DNA from: Notospermus geniculatus
Lineage: Eukaryota; Nemertea; Pilidiophora; Heteronemertea; Lineidae
Reading direction: 5' to 3'
Length of the DNA: 64,000 bases
NCBI GenBank assembly: GCA_002633025.1
Contig: NMRB01001159.1
Location: forward strand, 56,669-120,668
A model generated the notes under the pieces. The model made no database searches. It had not been told where the DNA came from and saw only the letters and a program-made list of their open reading frames with translations. A program made the translations under genes and the position numbers. Below, in pieces: positions 1-11,413 of the stretch; positions within the stretch are counted from its first letter, which is position 1; every line of letters starts with the position of its first letter.

Positions 1-110
1 GTTACTTTGAAGCACTGCAGCAGGTGATGCAGAAGATTCGTATTGGTATGCATACACCTGCCCTGTAACATTCATGTTAGTGAGATGTAACAAAAATGTG
101 TATAGACAAG

Positions 111-228
111 GGGTCATATGAATAAAGACTAGTAAATGCTTTTACTTGAATTTTGTAATACAATTGCACTTGGCAATGCTGTACAAATCTGAAGTAAAAG
201 CATTTGCTAGTCTTTATTCATGTGACCC
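111..228. mobile_element. palindromic MITE, GGGTCATATGAATAAAG family
   Basis: The left arm GGGTCATATGAATAAAGACT is matched by an inverted right arm ending TTTATTCATGTGACCC. Arms are about 30 bp with the loop around 141-197. The same family occurs at 42154-42273 and 47444-47563, where it sits inside a SINE. No coding capacity. Confidence 0.7.
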
Positions 229-255
229 AATGTCAAGGTGTACATTAGCACCCTG

Positions 256-287
256 GCCAAACTCTGTGTTCAATCACAGAGTTTGGC
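256..287. repeat. 13-bp perfect hairpin
   Basis: GCCAAACTCTGTG (256-268) is exactly inverted at 275-287 around a 6-base loop. A short outer pair, CAAGGTG (234-240) and CACCTTG (295-301), extends the stem. It is probably the end of a decayed inverted-repeat element. Function unknown. Confidence 0.6.
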
Positions 288-490
288 GCGCGACCACCTT
301 GCAGTTCAATGATTATCAGATATCTGAAACAGGTTTGATGGTTTTTGGAGCCTCTCAGAAAATATCTGCTGAGCTTTTTCCAAATTTCTTGTCCATGACG
401 TATGATGTGCTGGGGTGTGTCGTCAAATATGCAGTGACTCTCTGTGCAAACTATCGTATGGGCCTCTCCGGATAGGACTTTTTCAACATT

Positions 491-840
491 GCATAAGGGA
501 TCATCTCAAAATTGCTTGATGCCCAGAGAGACGAAATTTTTTCATCTCTCTCTGGACCCCCCCTCTAAATGACGAAAAAAGTCATATGTCTGGCATCAAC
601 ACTTTTATTTCAGAATTACTTGGTGTTTCTATGAAGGACCAGTAGGGTACATGATATTGATAAAACATGATAATCTTCCTATATTGAAAGTTCTCTGGTT
701 TCATTCTTCTAATTTACACGTGATGCCAAAAGTTCTAAAAATGATGAAATTTTGGTCGGGAAACTGCTGACCCCCTCCCCTCCAGACAAAAAAAAATTGT
801 CTCTCTGGGCATCAAGCAATTTTGACGTGATCCCTAATGC
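491..840. mobile_element. MITE with about 42-bp terminal inverted repeats
   Basis: GCATAAGGGATCATCTCAAA at the left end is mirrored by a right end reading TTTGACGTGATCCCTAATGC. The internal part of the arms, TTGCTTGATGCCCAGAGAGA, is also mirrored. Length about 350 bp, no open frame, so a non-autonomous DNA transposon. The superfamily is not clear from the ends. Confidence 0.7.
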
Positions 841-1469
841 CCTCCGTGACCTTCAGTGCATGTAGCTGGTATCAGAACAGGATTCAGTACAATTTGCAAT
901 TCTGTGTGATTAAGAACAATTGAATATTTCCCAGCCAGCTAAAATGTTTCAAAATTGCGTGTAGCACTTGGCGTACGCTCATCAATGCTCTGTAATGTAC
1001 CCGGTCGGTATTTCTTCTGATTGATCCTGAAGGATGATTTATGTCCTAAACATTACATGGCTGAATAATTCATCGCATTGCCAGCGATAAGAGACCAGCC
1101 AGCATTCTCTTGTGTACATTGCGTGCAGCATGCACAATGGTGGCTGCACTAAACCAATGATCAGATAGCGTACCCATCAGTGTTCTGCTGGTAACTGTTT
1201 TTCTGATTCTGGTTAGTGTTTCTCAGATGGCAATTTCAATTGCTCTTTTTGTTCTGATCTTTTTCTTTCATTGAGGTTGCAATACAAAGCGTGCACAGCA
1301 TCTTGGGTGCCATAATAGTTTCGAGCCTGTTGGAAATTATTGTTCATAGAAAAGATCAATCATCCTTGGTTGGTGTTACAACACAGCAACAGCCATTTTC
1401 GATAACCTGACCTTGCCGATAGGAGAACCTCTCTATTTTTCCAAAAGTACTGCTTGATTGGCAGATTGT

Positions 1470-1830
1470 ATTCCTGGTTTGGCCAGTAGGCGGCGCTATG
1501 CAAAAATTGAAAATGTGCTGTAACTCACTGCGTCCCTTAATAATGGGCCGACTTTTATGAAAATTCATGATTGAAACTACTGAAAAGGATACATGATATG
1601 ACATTATGATGCTACCATTTTTCAGTTGACCTACTTTTCAAGGTCACAGAGGTGAGAGTTGGTTTTGAAGGTCAAAATCAGTCGATAATCACTAGGTTCA
1701 TAAATCAGTAAAATGCCTACAATCAATCAGATAAATCAGCTCAAATCCACAAGCAGTTGATTATTGATCTTGACAAGTCAAATTTGACCTCAGACCTCAT
1801 GACCTTGAACAAGTAGGTCAAATTGGAAAC
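1470..1830. repeat. interspersed repeat with AGGTCA half-sites
   Basis: Contains TGACCTACTTTTCAAGGTCA (1627-1646) followed by CAG and AGGTGA, and upstream GGTTTGGCCAGTAGGCGGCG. Both blocks recur near 52978-53003 and 53275-53295, which identifies a dispersed repeat family. An inverted, diverged GACCTACTT copy lies near 1810-1822. Confidence 0.5.
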
Positions 1831-3639
1831 CCCTCTGATATGATTGTGGTGATGTAGCATGCAGTATACGTACATGTACCTGTGACATCAGTTTTGAAGA
1901 TCGGCAAATTTAAAATGCAGTAGCCTCCACACAATGTTGAAGTTCCTAAAGAACTATCTGACAGCAGCCAAACGGCACTCTGCCTTTGGCAATGTTTTGA
2001 GGTTTAGAAACTGCATCGTATCCTCCTTTTTAGTTGATTTGTCACATTTTTGTGCCATTTGGGCGTTTTAAAGATTGCCATTGTTGCACCAAATGTTGCG
2101 AAATTGAATCATTTGTGTCTTTCAAAATATATCGCCGCGTTGAGTTACAATGTTTGTTTGAGATGTATGACTGAAACAAAATTGTCTTAAATTTTTTATG
2201 GTCGTAAAGCTACTTCCATCAAATATGTTTTGATCCAGGTATGTTGTCATACATTTTCTTTTCATGATTTGAATTGACGTCAATCAAAGCTGACTGCAGT
2301 CAGGTATCTTCCGTACCACCATGGATTTCAACATAAAAACTATGGAACAGAATTCACCACAATGAAAAATTGCCCATAATATCGCAGAACATCAGTTCAT
2401 TGTGTGATTTCGGATACCCCGAGGTACTCCAATCTGAAGATCGCTGTGTAGAGCTTTCTCAGTAATTGATCCTGTGTTTTCTCGACTGAGTCAGCCATAC
2501 CTAGGCTTGGTTGTCATGGAGTACGATTTGGAAGAAGTTTTCATCGCCCATCGGATGATCCATTCCACCCTAAGCTGTCAAAATGATGCGTACACAATTC
2601 CCACATCAGAGTACAGTTCACTGATGGTCATATTGGTGAAATTTACTGGAAGGCTTGTTTTCTTCGAGATCATACATGATTTGCTGTTTGCTCACTACCA
2701 CCATGTTCCTCATATTGGTAAACTATTGTTCCATAGTGTGTCGATTTCCTCTGGCGATCAAATGTAGGAACTGTTGTTGTCATACCAGGGTTCTAGTTTT
2801 ATTTCGTAGTCTTTTATGTGATATGGATACTGTCATAAAAAAAACGTTACTTCAATAGATAAGCGGATATGGTGGTTGATGTTTATCAATGAAATATAAA
2901 TATAGGCCTAGGGTGATGTTGCCAAGTCTGGTGAATGGACCAATGCAAATTAAAATGGTTGGTTATTTGTTGCTTGTATTGATGTATAAAGCATGCCGGA
3001 TTTTTTTTCTCATTCTGACCTGGAGAGATCTAACGAAATATGTCACTATTGAATTAAAGCATCATGCGACTGATGGTTCGACTGAAAGTAAAGCGATGAA
3101 GTTTGCCCCAAAAATGAACAACTTCTTTCTTCTTTAGGATACTGACGATGTGAGGAAATTTTTATGTGTTATGCAATGGTTTGCCGTGGAACTTCCAGGA
3201 ACTCATCGAACCATCACTTTTAGTTACCCGGTTGTGAAATCTGAAGTGGACATATCACCGCCTCTGTGTTGTTTATAATGACCTTTGTTGCCTGACATCT
3301 TTGATTGGAGGATCTTTCACTGTAAAGGTCAAGCAATAAAACCTAGTATACCTTATCATTTTGCACAAACTTGTTTGAAAATATGCAATGACAAATGGGT
3401 GCAAGTAAAATAGATCATTTTATACCCCAAAAAATATATTACAAATTACATGTATCAGTTTCAGTTTCAGTTGGGCATTCAAAAATGTAGGTAGGCCTAG
3501 GCCTATTTGTACAAGGCAATCAATCTGAGTGCCATCTTTCAACTACTTTTCCTATTTTAATTTAAAATATTATTTCAAGAGCTGAGCACCAGATATGATA
3601 TAATTATAGCAATCTGATGACAATATTGGGCAATTTAAG

Positions 3640-3730
3640 TAATGCAGGAGGAAACCAGAGTACCCGGAGAAAAGTTGCATTTGAGTGAGTCTTTACCGGG
3701 AACCTGGCTCAAACTTGGAACCCCAAACAT
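3640..3730 (-). mobile_element. SINE 3'-domain fragment
   Basis: GCAGGAGGAAACCAGAGTAC followed by CCGGAGAAAAG is, on the minus strand, the same block as the tail of the SINE-like sequences at 63060-63190 and 31190-31390. A tRNA-like head is not visible here, so this is a truncated copy. Confidence 0.45.
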
Positions 3731-4561
3731 GTGCCAACATTCCTGTTTTATTGTGGCGCTGTGACAGCCTTTTGACGGCTTTCAAATGGTGGGTGTGAAA
3801 ATGGGGAGTGTAGCCAGTGAAATGTAATGCATGTAATTGAGAGACTTGGTTTTAAAGAATTCTCTGATGATGAACCACATCAGAAGAAAATGTCTTCATT
3901 TGTCTTCTGTTTCCTGCGATCATACATGTCCATATTTGAAATCTATTGTTCTATACATCCTCCCCGGCAATCTTCCGTATTCCCTCCATGCATTGGTGTA
4001 CAGACGTTAACAATAATATCTTGCCGATCCACCGTTCAAGTCTCCGAGAGTCGTTAAGTCGAGCTCATCGTGGCCTGGCCTGTAGGCAACCTATGATCAC
4101 CATGGATTCAACCATTTACTAATCAATTGAATTACAGGCTTGCTTACATCTATACGTATGGATGCGCTGTATCTCTCGTGTCTTGAACTGAACGTTCCTT
4201 CCATTTGTGTTGTTGTGTCGTCGACGACAACCTCTTGAGTGTTACAAGTTATTGTTGTCAATTAAGTCACTTTCGCATGACTCACATGATGTATAGACAG
4301 AAACCAACTTTCACTTAATATGATTTATACCTTTGGGGGTCATCGACTAAGCACCAAAAATAGAATTTGGCTCAATTCAATTATAATAATTCAGTGCTGT
4401 CCATATGTTCATTAGAATTGTGAAGAACTAATATTGCATTTTAACTCAATATACATTGTATAATTTACTAAGTTTTTCCTTTCTGAATGATTTTTAAAAT
4501 GATATTCAATGGACATGAAACTGACAGCGGTCCTGATCAATAGGAGCTGTCAGTGAGTTGA

Positions 4562-4815
4562 CCAATAGGTGTCACTACGGCCCAATTCAATGCATATAGC
4601 GGACCCATTCATTCTTGACCGAGCACCAATCACGTGGATTTTCCTGTGTATTGGTCTGCTAGAACCTTGCTGCCATCTTTTGGCAATACGCACGGCGGAC
4701 TGCCCCTATTTCCCACACAAAAGGTGTCCATTGTATAGGGCCGGCTTTTGGTGTGCTACCCTCTATCCTAGTTAGGATCCCCATTCAATGGTTTTAACCA
4801 CTAGTGACACCTATT
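4562..4815. mobile_element. CAATAGGTGTCACTA inverted-repeat element
   Basis: CAATAGGTGTCACTA at the left is inverted as AGTGACACCTATTG at the right. Shared internal blocks, including TCCATTGTATAG and CCCTCTATC, also occur at 32015-32165 and 33503-33785, where the blocks are rearranged or partial. A short fragment is at 59554-59570. Non-coding and non-autonomous. Confidence 0.55.
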
Positions 4816-6815
4816 GACGCAGTAGGTAGGGTCCTCGTGTCAAATGTTAGTAGTATCAGATTTGGGTTGATTTTAGTGATACTAGGTTCTTCAGAATTAT
4901 TGTTAGCGTGTTGTAAACTTTCAATAGCAGTGAAACAAATCGATAAAAGAGCTTACGGGTAACAAAACTTCGTTAACATTCCCGTTCATTCATGATTGTA
5001 TCTATGAGTCTGACAGCTCCCTGTAGGTCTTGCCAATCATGAGATACCCACCAAAGAAATATGTGACGTACATACATCTGTAGATTATAGTGTTCTTTTA
5101 ACACATTGCAGGGAACTTCCATGTTTGATTATCGGTAGAATTGTCACTCGCATAAATTATCTAGAAATCGTTAATGTACGAGGGTATACACGTATAGCTT
5201 TTGTTTGTCTACTTCTGAACTACTTGATTTTCTTCGTGCTAAATTCACTTCAAATTGCCGATCAATATTTTTGCGTAGTGCTGAATCATTTTTTGTTCCG
5301 CTCCCATCAATATTTCAGGAGTTCCCGAGCATCTTAACCCAATTACTGTCAAATTTGACGACTATTGTTTAGAAATGGATCAATTTTGCCTCTCAATATA
5401 TTTCACGAGTCCCCATGTATGCTAAACTGAATAACAGTGATCGTGTGCTTGTATAATTGCTCTATGTCAAACAATACATTTTATGAAGTTCAAAAACCAA
5501 TATTCACAGTAGCGAAATATTTTTTTGTGCTTAATTTTTGGGTGGTACGACAGAAGTTGCTGATGGGACTATCTACAGCTCTTTTTGATCAACCACCATT
5601 GGACTGCTTCAGTTAAATTGAAAGGTCTAATGAAGATTTATTTGTCCACTGAAGTTAGGCAGATATACTGAAAATTCTTACAGGTAAGCTCAGATGTGAC
5701 ATATTTAGATGCCTTACAAAGGCACTCGCAACATGCCAGTGCATGACTTGTGTCACTCACATGTGCATCTCTGATCTCCTTTAACCAATGATCCATAACA
5801 ACTGCCTTGACTGATAAAAATTCATTTCATAAAAAATCTCATCGCTTAACCTCGGGTATCATTCATTGAAATGAAGAGTTTAGTGTCTCTTTATAAATTT
5901 GATAGAATGCAGTGAACGTATGTGTCTTCACCACAGAAGATCCAGTATTTGTGTGGCGGTCTTGGAAAACTCGTCGGATGTCGCTGAATGATCAACAAGG
6001 GCTGTCCGATTGCCTGTGAATTGACCTGCTACTGTTCACCTGTTACGAAGTACATTTCAGCTATTGAAATGTGCGCGTTCACAGAGGCCATTAACACTTT
6101 CCTCAAACGCGACACCCGAAGGGTTTTCCGAGACTGCCTCAAATTTTCTTCTCTAAGTCATGAATCTGTTGAATTTGAAAGAAAGTTTACCATTAGGAAA
6201 TTGATAGTTATTGGAAGTTCACATGAAGTTCAATCAGTTTAGGTCTGCTGTACATGGCGGGTACATCCATTACATCAGGTGCTGCAATGAAGCAGATGAT
6301 TGAACTATTAAATATACCACTTCATGAACCATGATTAAACATGCACGCCCATTGAGATGGAAAATTATATGAAATTGGACAATTTTTGCATATCAGTAAT
6401 TTTCAATCTATATGCTCATTGATTATATAGGCCTTTTTCTGACATAACTGGCCTAGTCTGATTGAACTGTTGCTTCATTTTGCCTGTGTCAGTTTGATCC
6501 GGGATGATTTTAGTAGTTAAATGGTTGTAAATACTTTGTAAAGTTGCCCGTCATGACCATTTAATGGTAGATTTGATAGGCCTAATGACCTGTGCTATCG
6601 AATTAAAAGATCATTTCTGAATTGAACCAATTATTGATGTCCTGGGTTGGTTGAATTAATTTATTGTTGAAATATTCTGCTGATGACCCATAACCAATAG
6701 TTTAGTGGTATAATAATATGGGTGCCTGTCTGTTAATAGTGCCATATTGTCAGCTACATGTAATATCATTTAAATGGCTTACTGTGTTTGGAGGGGTGGC
6801 ATAGGCCCCTCCCTA

Positions 6816-6948
6816 CAGGATGTCCCAAAAAAGTGTTCCCATGAGTGGATTTTCTGGGGTCCAGGTTGTGTGAGGTTCAATTAAGTTTTTAAGCCTCGTC
6901 CCTGATGGATTTTAGGACCAATCTGGGACATTTATTCGGGACACCATG
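6816..6948. mobile_element. MITE, (A)GGTGTCCC family, TA-flanked
   Basis: TA at each edge encloses CAGGATGTCCCAAAAAAGTG and the inverted GGGACACCATG end. Related copies are at 31025-31162 (intact) and 20333-20400 (left end only). The TA duplication suggests a Tc1/mariner-like origin, but the superfamily is inferred only from the flanks. Confidence 0.6.
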
Positions 6949-8458
6949 TAGAAAAGCAGATTTGGGAAATGCTGTTGTAAAATATGACATCACCAGCGCA
7001 TTTTCAGCACACAGTCAAAATTTTGTTCTCAGAAAACTGACGAAGATAGTAACATTTCTAAATATTCTGTATTGCATTTACTGATCTTCAGCAATTTGGG
7101 CCTTCCTCACCAAGTGATTGCATGTAGCCCAAACAGTCACAATGGCATCAATCTAAAATACCCAATATTAAATAGACAATATCCCATCAGTTATCTTGGA
7201 CGTGTGTTCAGTATGTCCTTTGATCTCGGGGCGTTTTTTTTTTCCATCTATAATCCCATACCCAAGATTGGACGGGGTCTCAGCCAGTAATTTCTAGTCT
7301 CTCTCTAGTGTTGATGAACTGCATTGACCAGTGTTTTCCATATTGATCGGTCGGCGCAATGACCATTGTGGCTTCACTTTGGAAAACACCAGGAAAATAA
7401 GGCTATCACCATGATTTCCCTCTAGTATCATTGAGCAGACATGTTTAAATGACCAGGGATCGTTGCTTGTTAGATTTTTCAATCGGTTTTCTTCATCTTT
7501 GGAGAAAAATGTTCCAAATGCTGTTGTTCGTGGACAAACAGTCGCATAATGTCGTAGTAAATCTCTTTTGGTTTCAGGTTATTGGTGTCGACTGGTCGCT
7601 GTCATTGGAGCTACCATCACTTTTTGATTCAGTTATTTGGTTGTTGCGGACCCGTGGGCCCATTTCCTATGATTTATAAGGACCTTGAAATTACTCAAGA
7701 TAGTTAAGTCAAAGAAGATGTGTTTGAGTATCTGAACAACCATTATTCATCCCGAAATTTTTGTGGTGTTCAGGGATTCATGTCCTGGAGCAAGGCCAAG
7801 GGAAAAAGTTTGGATGGGTTTTTGTCCAGTGAAAAAGTTGTAATTACGGCTGTTGTCCAAAGCATGTTTGGGTTACAAGATATTGAATTGGAACCGACTT
7901 TTAGGTCCCTCTCTTATTCTGCCTTCTTTGAATGAACATTTCCTCAAGTTTGATCACTTCTTTGAATTGCATCACAATTGTCGCGATTGTCACACTGGGG
8001 TTGATTTCTCAGACTCTTCGGTCATTGTCAAGTAGCCCTCTAAATAGCCATCAATCACGTGCACTTTGTCAGTTTGATCTTTGACCATTGCCATCAATGA
8101 CCCACTGGTGAACCTTTTGTCAGCGTGTTTCAACCATATTATTCTGTTCTATTGTGCCGCCTTCAATTCCTTCGGTTTTATTGTGCCGCCTTCAGTCCCT
8201 ATAGTTTGGATTGACCAGCATGCTACAGCATGATTTTGATGACAGCATTTTCAAGTATTTCTGCTTAAATTCCCAGTGGCTTGTTGATTTGGAAAGGAAT
8301 GATTTGTTTTTCCTCCACAATAATCCAGATACAAGAAGGATCAATCAACAATGTCGATGGAAGTTCGAGATTAATATTTTTGGTGTAGTATTGGTTGAGT
8401 CCACTGGTTCATCTCATATTTCAGTATTCAATGAAAACAGCAAATGATACTGTAAACT

Positions 8459-8850
8459 CCCAAAATATTGGTGGTCTTTTTGCATGATCAGTGAAATTTG
8501 GCAGAATTGGAAGGGTGTGACAAAAGGGTGTGACAACTTCCAAAATCGGCACAACAAAATGAGTCGGAAGACCGAAGGTGGAACCAGACAGCAACCACAG
8601 AAATCAACAAAGTCAAATTTCACAATGGGCAGACAATCCTGTAATCAGCGAACCGTTGGTGTCACCTTGGACATGTTGGGTTTTCATATGTGCGCATTCC
8701 GACTCATTTTGTCGTGCCGGGTCACAAATATTGGTGATCTTTTTGCATCATCAGTAAAATGCCTCCAGGAAAATTTGTCCCTGGAAAATTCGTTTCCTGA
8801 ACCCAGTAAAATTCGGCAAAATTAAAAGCATGTGAAAAAGGGTGAGGGCT
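8459..8850. repeat. diverged direct repeat enclosing a MITE
   Basis: Blocks starting AATATTGGTGGTCTTTTTGC (8463) and AATATTGGTGATCTTTTTGC (about 8727) are diverged direct copies, each followed by a CAGTAAAAT/CAGTGAAAT block and a GTGTGACAAAAGGGTG or ATGTGAAAAAGGGTG block. Between them lies the inverted-repeat element at 8547-8719. Confidence 0.45.
8547..8719. mobile_element. MITE with 23-bp TIRs
   Basis: The left arm CGGCACAACAAAATGAGTCG continues GAA (8547-8569). The right arm at 8697-8719 is its reverse complement with one mismatch. At 173 bp with no coding capacity, it is a small non-autonomous DNA element or foldback. Confidence 0.7.
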
Positions 8851-9438
8851 GATGCAAAAAAGTTTTGGTCAGGAGTGCAAGTCTGATTGCAATTAGAGGT
8901 TTACCCAAAACTATACTATTTATTGCTTCGCAAATGCTTCTTCTTGAAACAAAGACCCAATTGCCCATTAGCAATGGAGTCTGCAAAACACATCATCGGT
9001 TGATTGTCTCTGCCATATTTGCTCCCATGATGTTGTTGAGGAAGCCAGACTGGTGGCAACAGGATCCAGTAACCTTGGCGAGTAAGATTGGACGATGACA
9101 GATACTGAGATACAGGTGAAATTGTATTGATCACCGGCTAGCGGGGGGACGATGAACCCACGAGGTTTGATTTACCGTGTATGCGACCTTTTTACGAGGG
9201 AAGAGAAAAATGATTGCTACTCTCCAGTGATGGGTAGCTGTCTGTTCCTTAGTGGTGGTACATCAGGAGAGGTGCATGCAGGTGTCGACTCTAATTACTT
9301 CTCTTGGAAACTTTGATTAGCCCTCAGGGTATTCAGTTTGTGACGACCATCTGCAACTGAAGCTGCTGGAGATAATTAAATTGTCTTTCCGATTTGGTCA
9401 TCCTTTAAACAGGCCTATCTTCCCAATGGGAGACTTTC

Positions 9439-9854
9439 CTGCCGTTAGAGGCCGCCACAATAGCGGTCCAAGAACGTCATGGAATTTGATGTCACAGAGA
9501 ATAAGAAATGGATGCCGTGACATCATCAATAATGACGTGTAGGGGCGTAGCTAGCTTTTATGGCCTAGGGGGCAAAATTGATTGAGTCTAGAGAGTGAAG
9601 TTGGAGGGACCCCCAGAAAAAAATTGAATATACATCCTCTCACATGTCTCAGATGCATTTTCCTGACATCTGACACCACAATAACTTGGCTCGAAGAGGG
9701 AAAATGACCTTTTAGAGGAAAAATTTGCTTTGTCCCTTTTTGCTCGGTGGGGGGGGGGCGGCATTTGGCCCCCGCGCCCCTGACATGGAGGCCATGACTT
9801 ACATCTGTGACATCAAATTTTGTGACGTTCTACGACCACTGCCTCGAACGGCAG
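9439..9854. mobile_element. outer MITE (CTGCCGTT ends) interrupted by another element
   Basis: The left end CTGCCGTTAGAGGC and the inner block AATTTGATGTCACAG are mirrored by CTGTGACATCAAATTTTGTG and CGAACGGCAG at the right. The centre is occupied by the GGGGCGTAGCTAG element at 9541-9781, which inserted later. Confidence 0.65.
9541..9781 (+). mobile_element. GGGGCGTAGCTAG-type MITE (nested)
   Basis: Begins AGGGGCGTAGCTAGC and ends GCGCCCCT. The interior matches, in the opposite orientation, the elements at 42811-43057 and about 48104-48460, sharing TAACTTGGCTCGAAGAGGG (inverted there). GGGGCGTAG-type ends are common in invertebrate DNA transposons, but I cannot assign the superfamily from this alone. 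Confidence 0.65.
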
Positions 9855-10339
9855 TATTAGTCTCCTATTTCTGGTTGTGTACTTCTCTGATCATTTGATT
9901 TGATTATCCTGATGATGTGTCCACCATTTATGGTGAAATGACAGACTTGAGGTGACCATTGCTTGTGTGATTACAAAACCATAATTCTGGTCAAGAGCCA
10001 TCGACTGCATATGCTGTATCGGTGGAGCTGAAAGCTATTGTTTGAACCAAAATCGGCATTGGATAAAGTTAGCTATTTAGCCTTGGCCATTGGTCGAGCA
10101 AGATGATTGTTCTACGGTACATGTACATTGCTGCTGCCTTTGCGGACACTCTCCTTGGTGAACAGATTAGTCACTTTTATGTCCGTGCACTTCAAGCTGT
10201 CTTCCGTTTGTCATGTTTCTGCACGGTGGTGCAGTTAGAGCTGGTCCTAGGGATTTATTGGAGTGTCAAGAAGTCATCAACATGCATTTGCTTGGCATAT
10301 CAATAAATTATTTCAGTGTAGCAGGCACTTACATGGTGG

Positions 10340-10560
10340 TCTAAAACTTGGGGTATGCAAAACTAAGACCCTTAGAATTTACAAAACTGAGACCTATGAC
10401 CCTGAGACCTATGACCCTAACAGGGCTTCTGCTGGAGTTGACCCAATAATTTGAGGAGTATCTGACCGTGGGTCCCTGCAAGCCCTCATGCTAAGACCCC
10501 TATATTTTGGGGGGGGGGGTTCGGTGACCCNCACTGTACCCCCACTGAACCAAGAAATAT
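10340..10560. repeat. short direct repeats and poly-G tract
   Basis: GAGACCTATGACCCT is repeated back to back near 10390-10419. AAGACCC blocks occur at both sides, and a G run at 10509-10519 is followed by the single N at 10531, typical of sequencing trouble at a homopolymer. No function recognised. Confidence 0.35.
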
Positions 10561-10689
10561 ACGAAAGCTGAACAAGACTGTATATAAGCACAGGACAACT
10601 GTATAGGAAGTGTAATGGTGTGCTCAGGCATGCTCAAATTGACACTACCGCGTGTTGGTGTGATTCATGTACAGTAGTATAAGGTGCAT

Positions 10690-10818
10690 GTATAGTTCAA
10701 TGTGCATGGTGTGATGCGCCTTATTCACCAGTGCGCTTTATTTATGGATTTGGTAATGGCGTCCAGGGGGTGCGGCTTATATCCCAGTGCGTTTTGTACG
10801 CCAATAAATACGGTAGGC
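10690..10818 (-). repeat. GCGCCTTAT/GCGGCTTAT-type interspersed repeat
   Basis: On the minus strand the block opens TACCGTATTTATTGGCG and then alternates GCGCACTGG with ATAAGCCGC and ATAAGGCGC motifs. Repeats built on ATAAGGCGCACC are common in animal genomes. This copy is short and has no open frame. Confidence 0.45.
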
Positions 10819-10888
10819 GGAGACATTTGTGACCCTCCATCACCAAACCAGTCGCATGTCGCTCTTAGCTTGGCAGGTTGAGACCAAG

Positions 10889-11413
10889 GCCGGGTTGCAT
10901 CAGCTATGCTCAAAGTTAAGTTTGAGGTTGACCTCAACTTAATAGCCGTGGTTACACTACATAAAATCCCCGGGTTTTTTGCGGTCACACCTATGAATTG
11001 CCGGGCTTCAAGAAACCCGTGTCTGAAAAACGCGGGTTTTTGAGACACGGCAATCTCGCCGTGCTTTTCGAAATCCCCGTGTGTTTGTTAGTTCTTCGCA
11101 CGGCGACAGATGGCGCAGCCATTAAGTGACGTCGTTTTCGCGCCTCCAACAATGTGTGCCAATTCAGAAATGACCGAAGAGTCAATGTTTGCAGCGCAAC
11201 TGTCGCCGGGCTACTTAACTACAGTGTAGTAGTGTGACCTCTCGCCGGGATTTTCGTACACACGGGTTTGACACGGGTCTGGAAAAACACGGGAATTTTT
11301 ATGTAGTGTAACCACGGCTACTATGATTTGCCATTACAATTTGCAGTTGAGAATGACTTCGAGGTTCGCTTGAGAACAAAGTCGACCTCAAGTATGACTG
11401 GTGCAACCGGGCC
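10889..11413. mobile_element. middle MITE of the nest
   Basis: The ends GGCCGGGTTGCATCAG (left) and CTGGTGCAACCGGGCC (right) are inverted repeats. Diverged arm sequence with GAGGT...GACCTCAA continues inwards. Without the inner insertion it would be about 150 bp. Confidence 0.65.
10945..11318. mobile_element. innermost MITE, TA target duplication
   Basis: TA at 10943-10944 and 11319-11320 encloses GCCGTGGTTACACTACATAA and its inverted counterpart TTATGTAGTGTAACCACGGC. The arms continue through CCCCGGGTTTTTT. 374 bp, no coding capacity; youngest of the three nested insertions. Confidence 0.75.

Noticed and set aside
146-475. 109-codon frame
   Set aside because: It begins inside a palindromic MITE, crosses a hairpin and has no recognisable motif.
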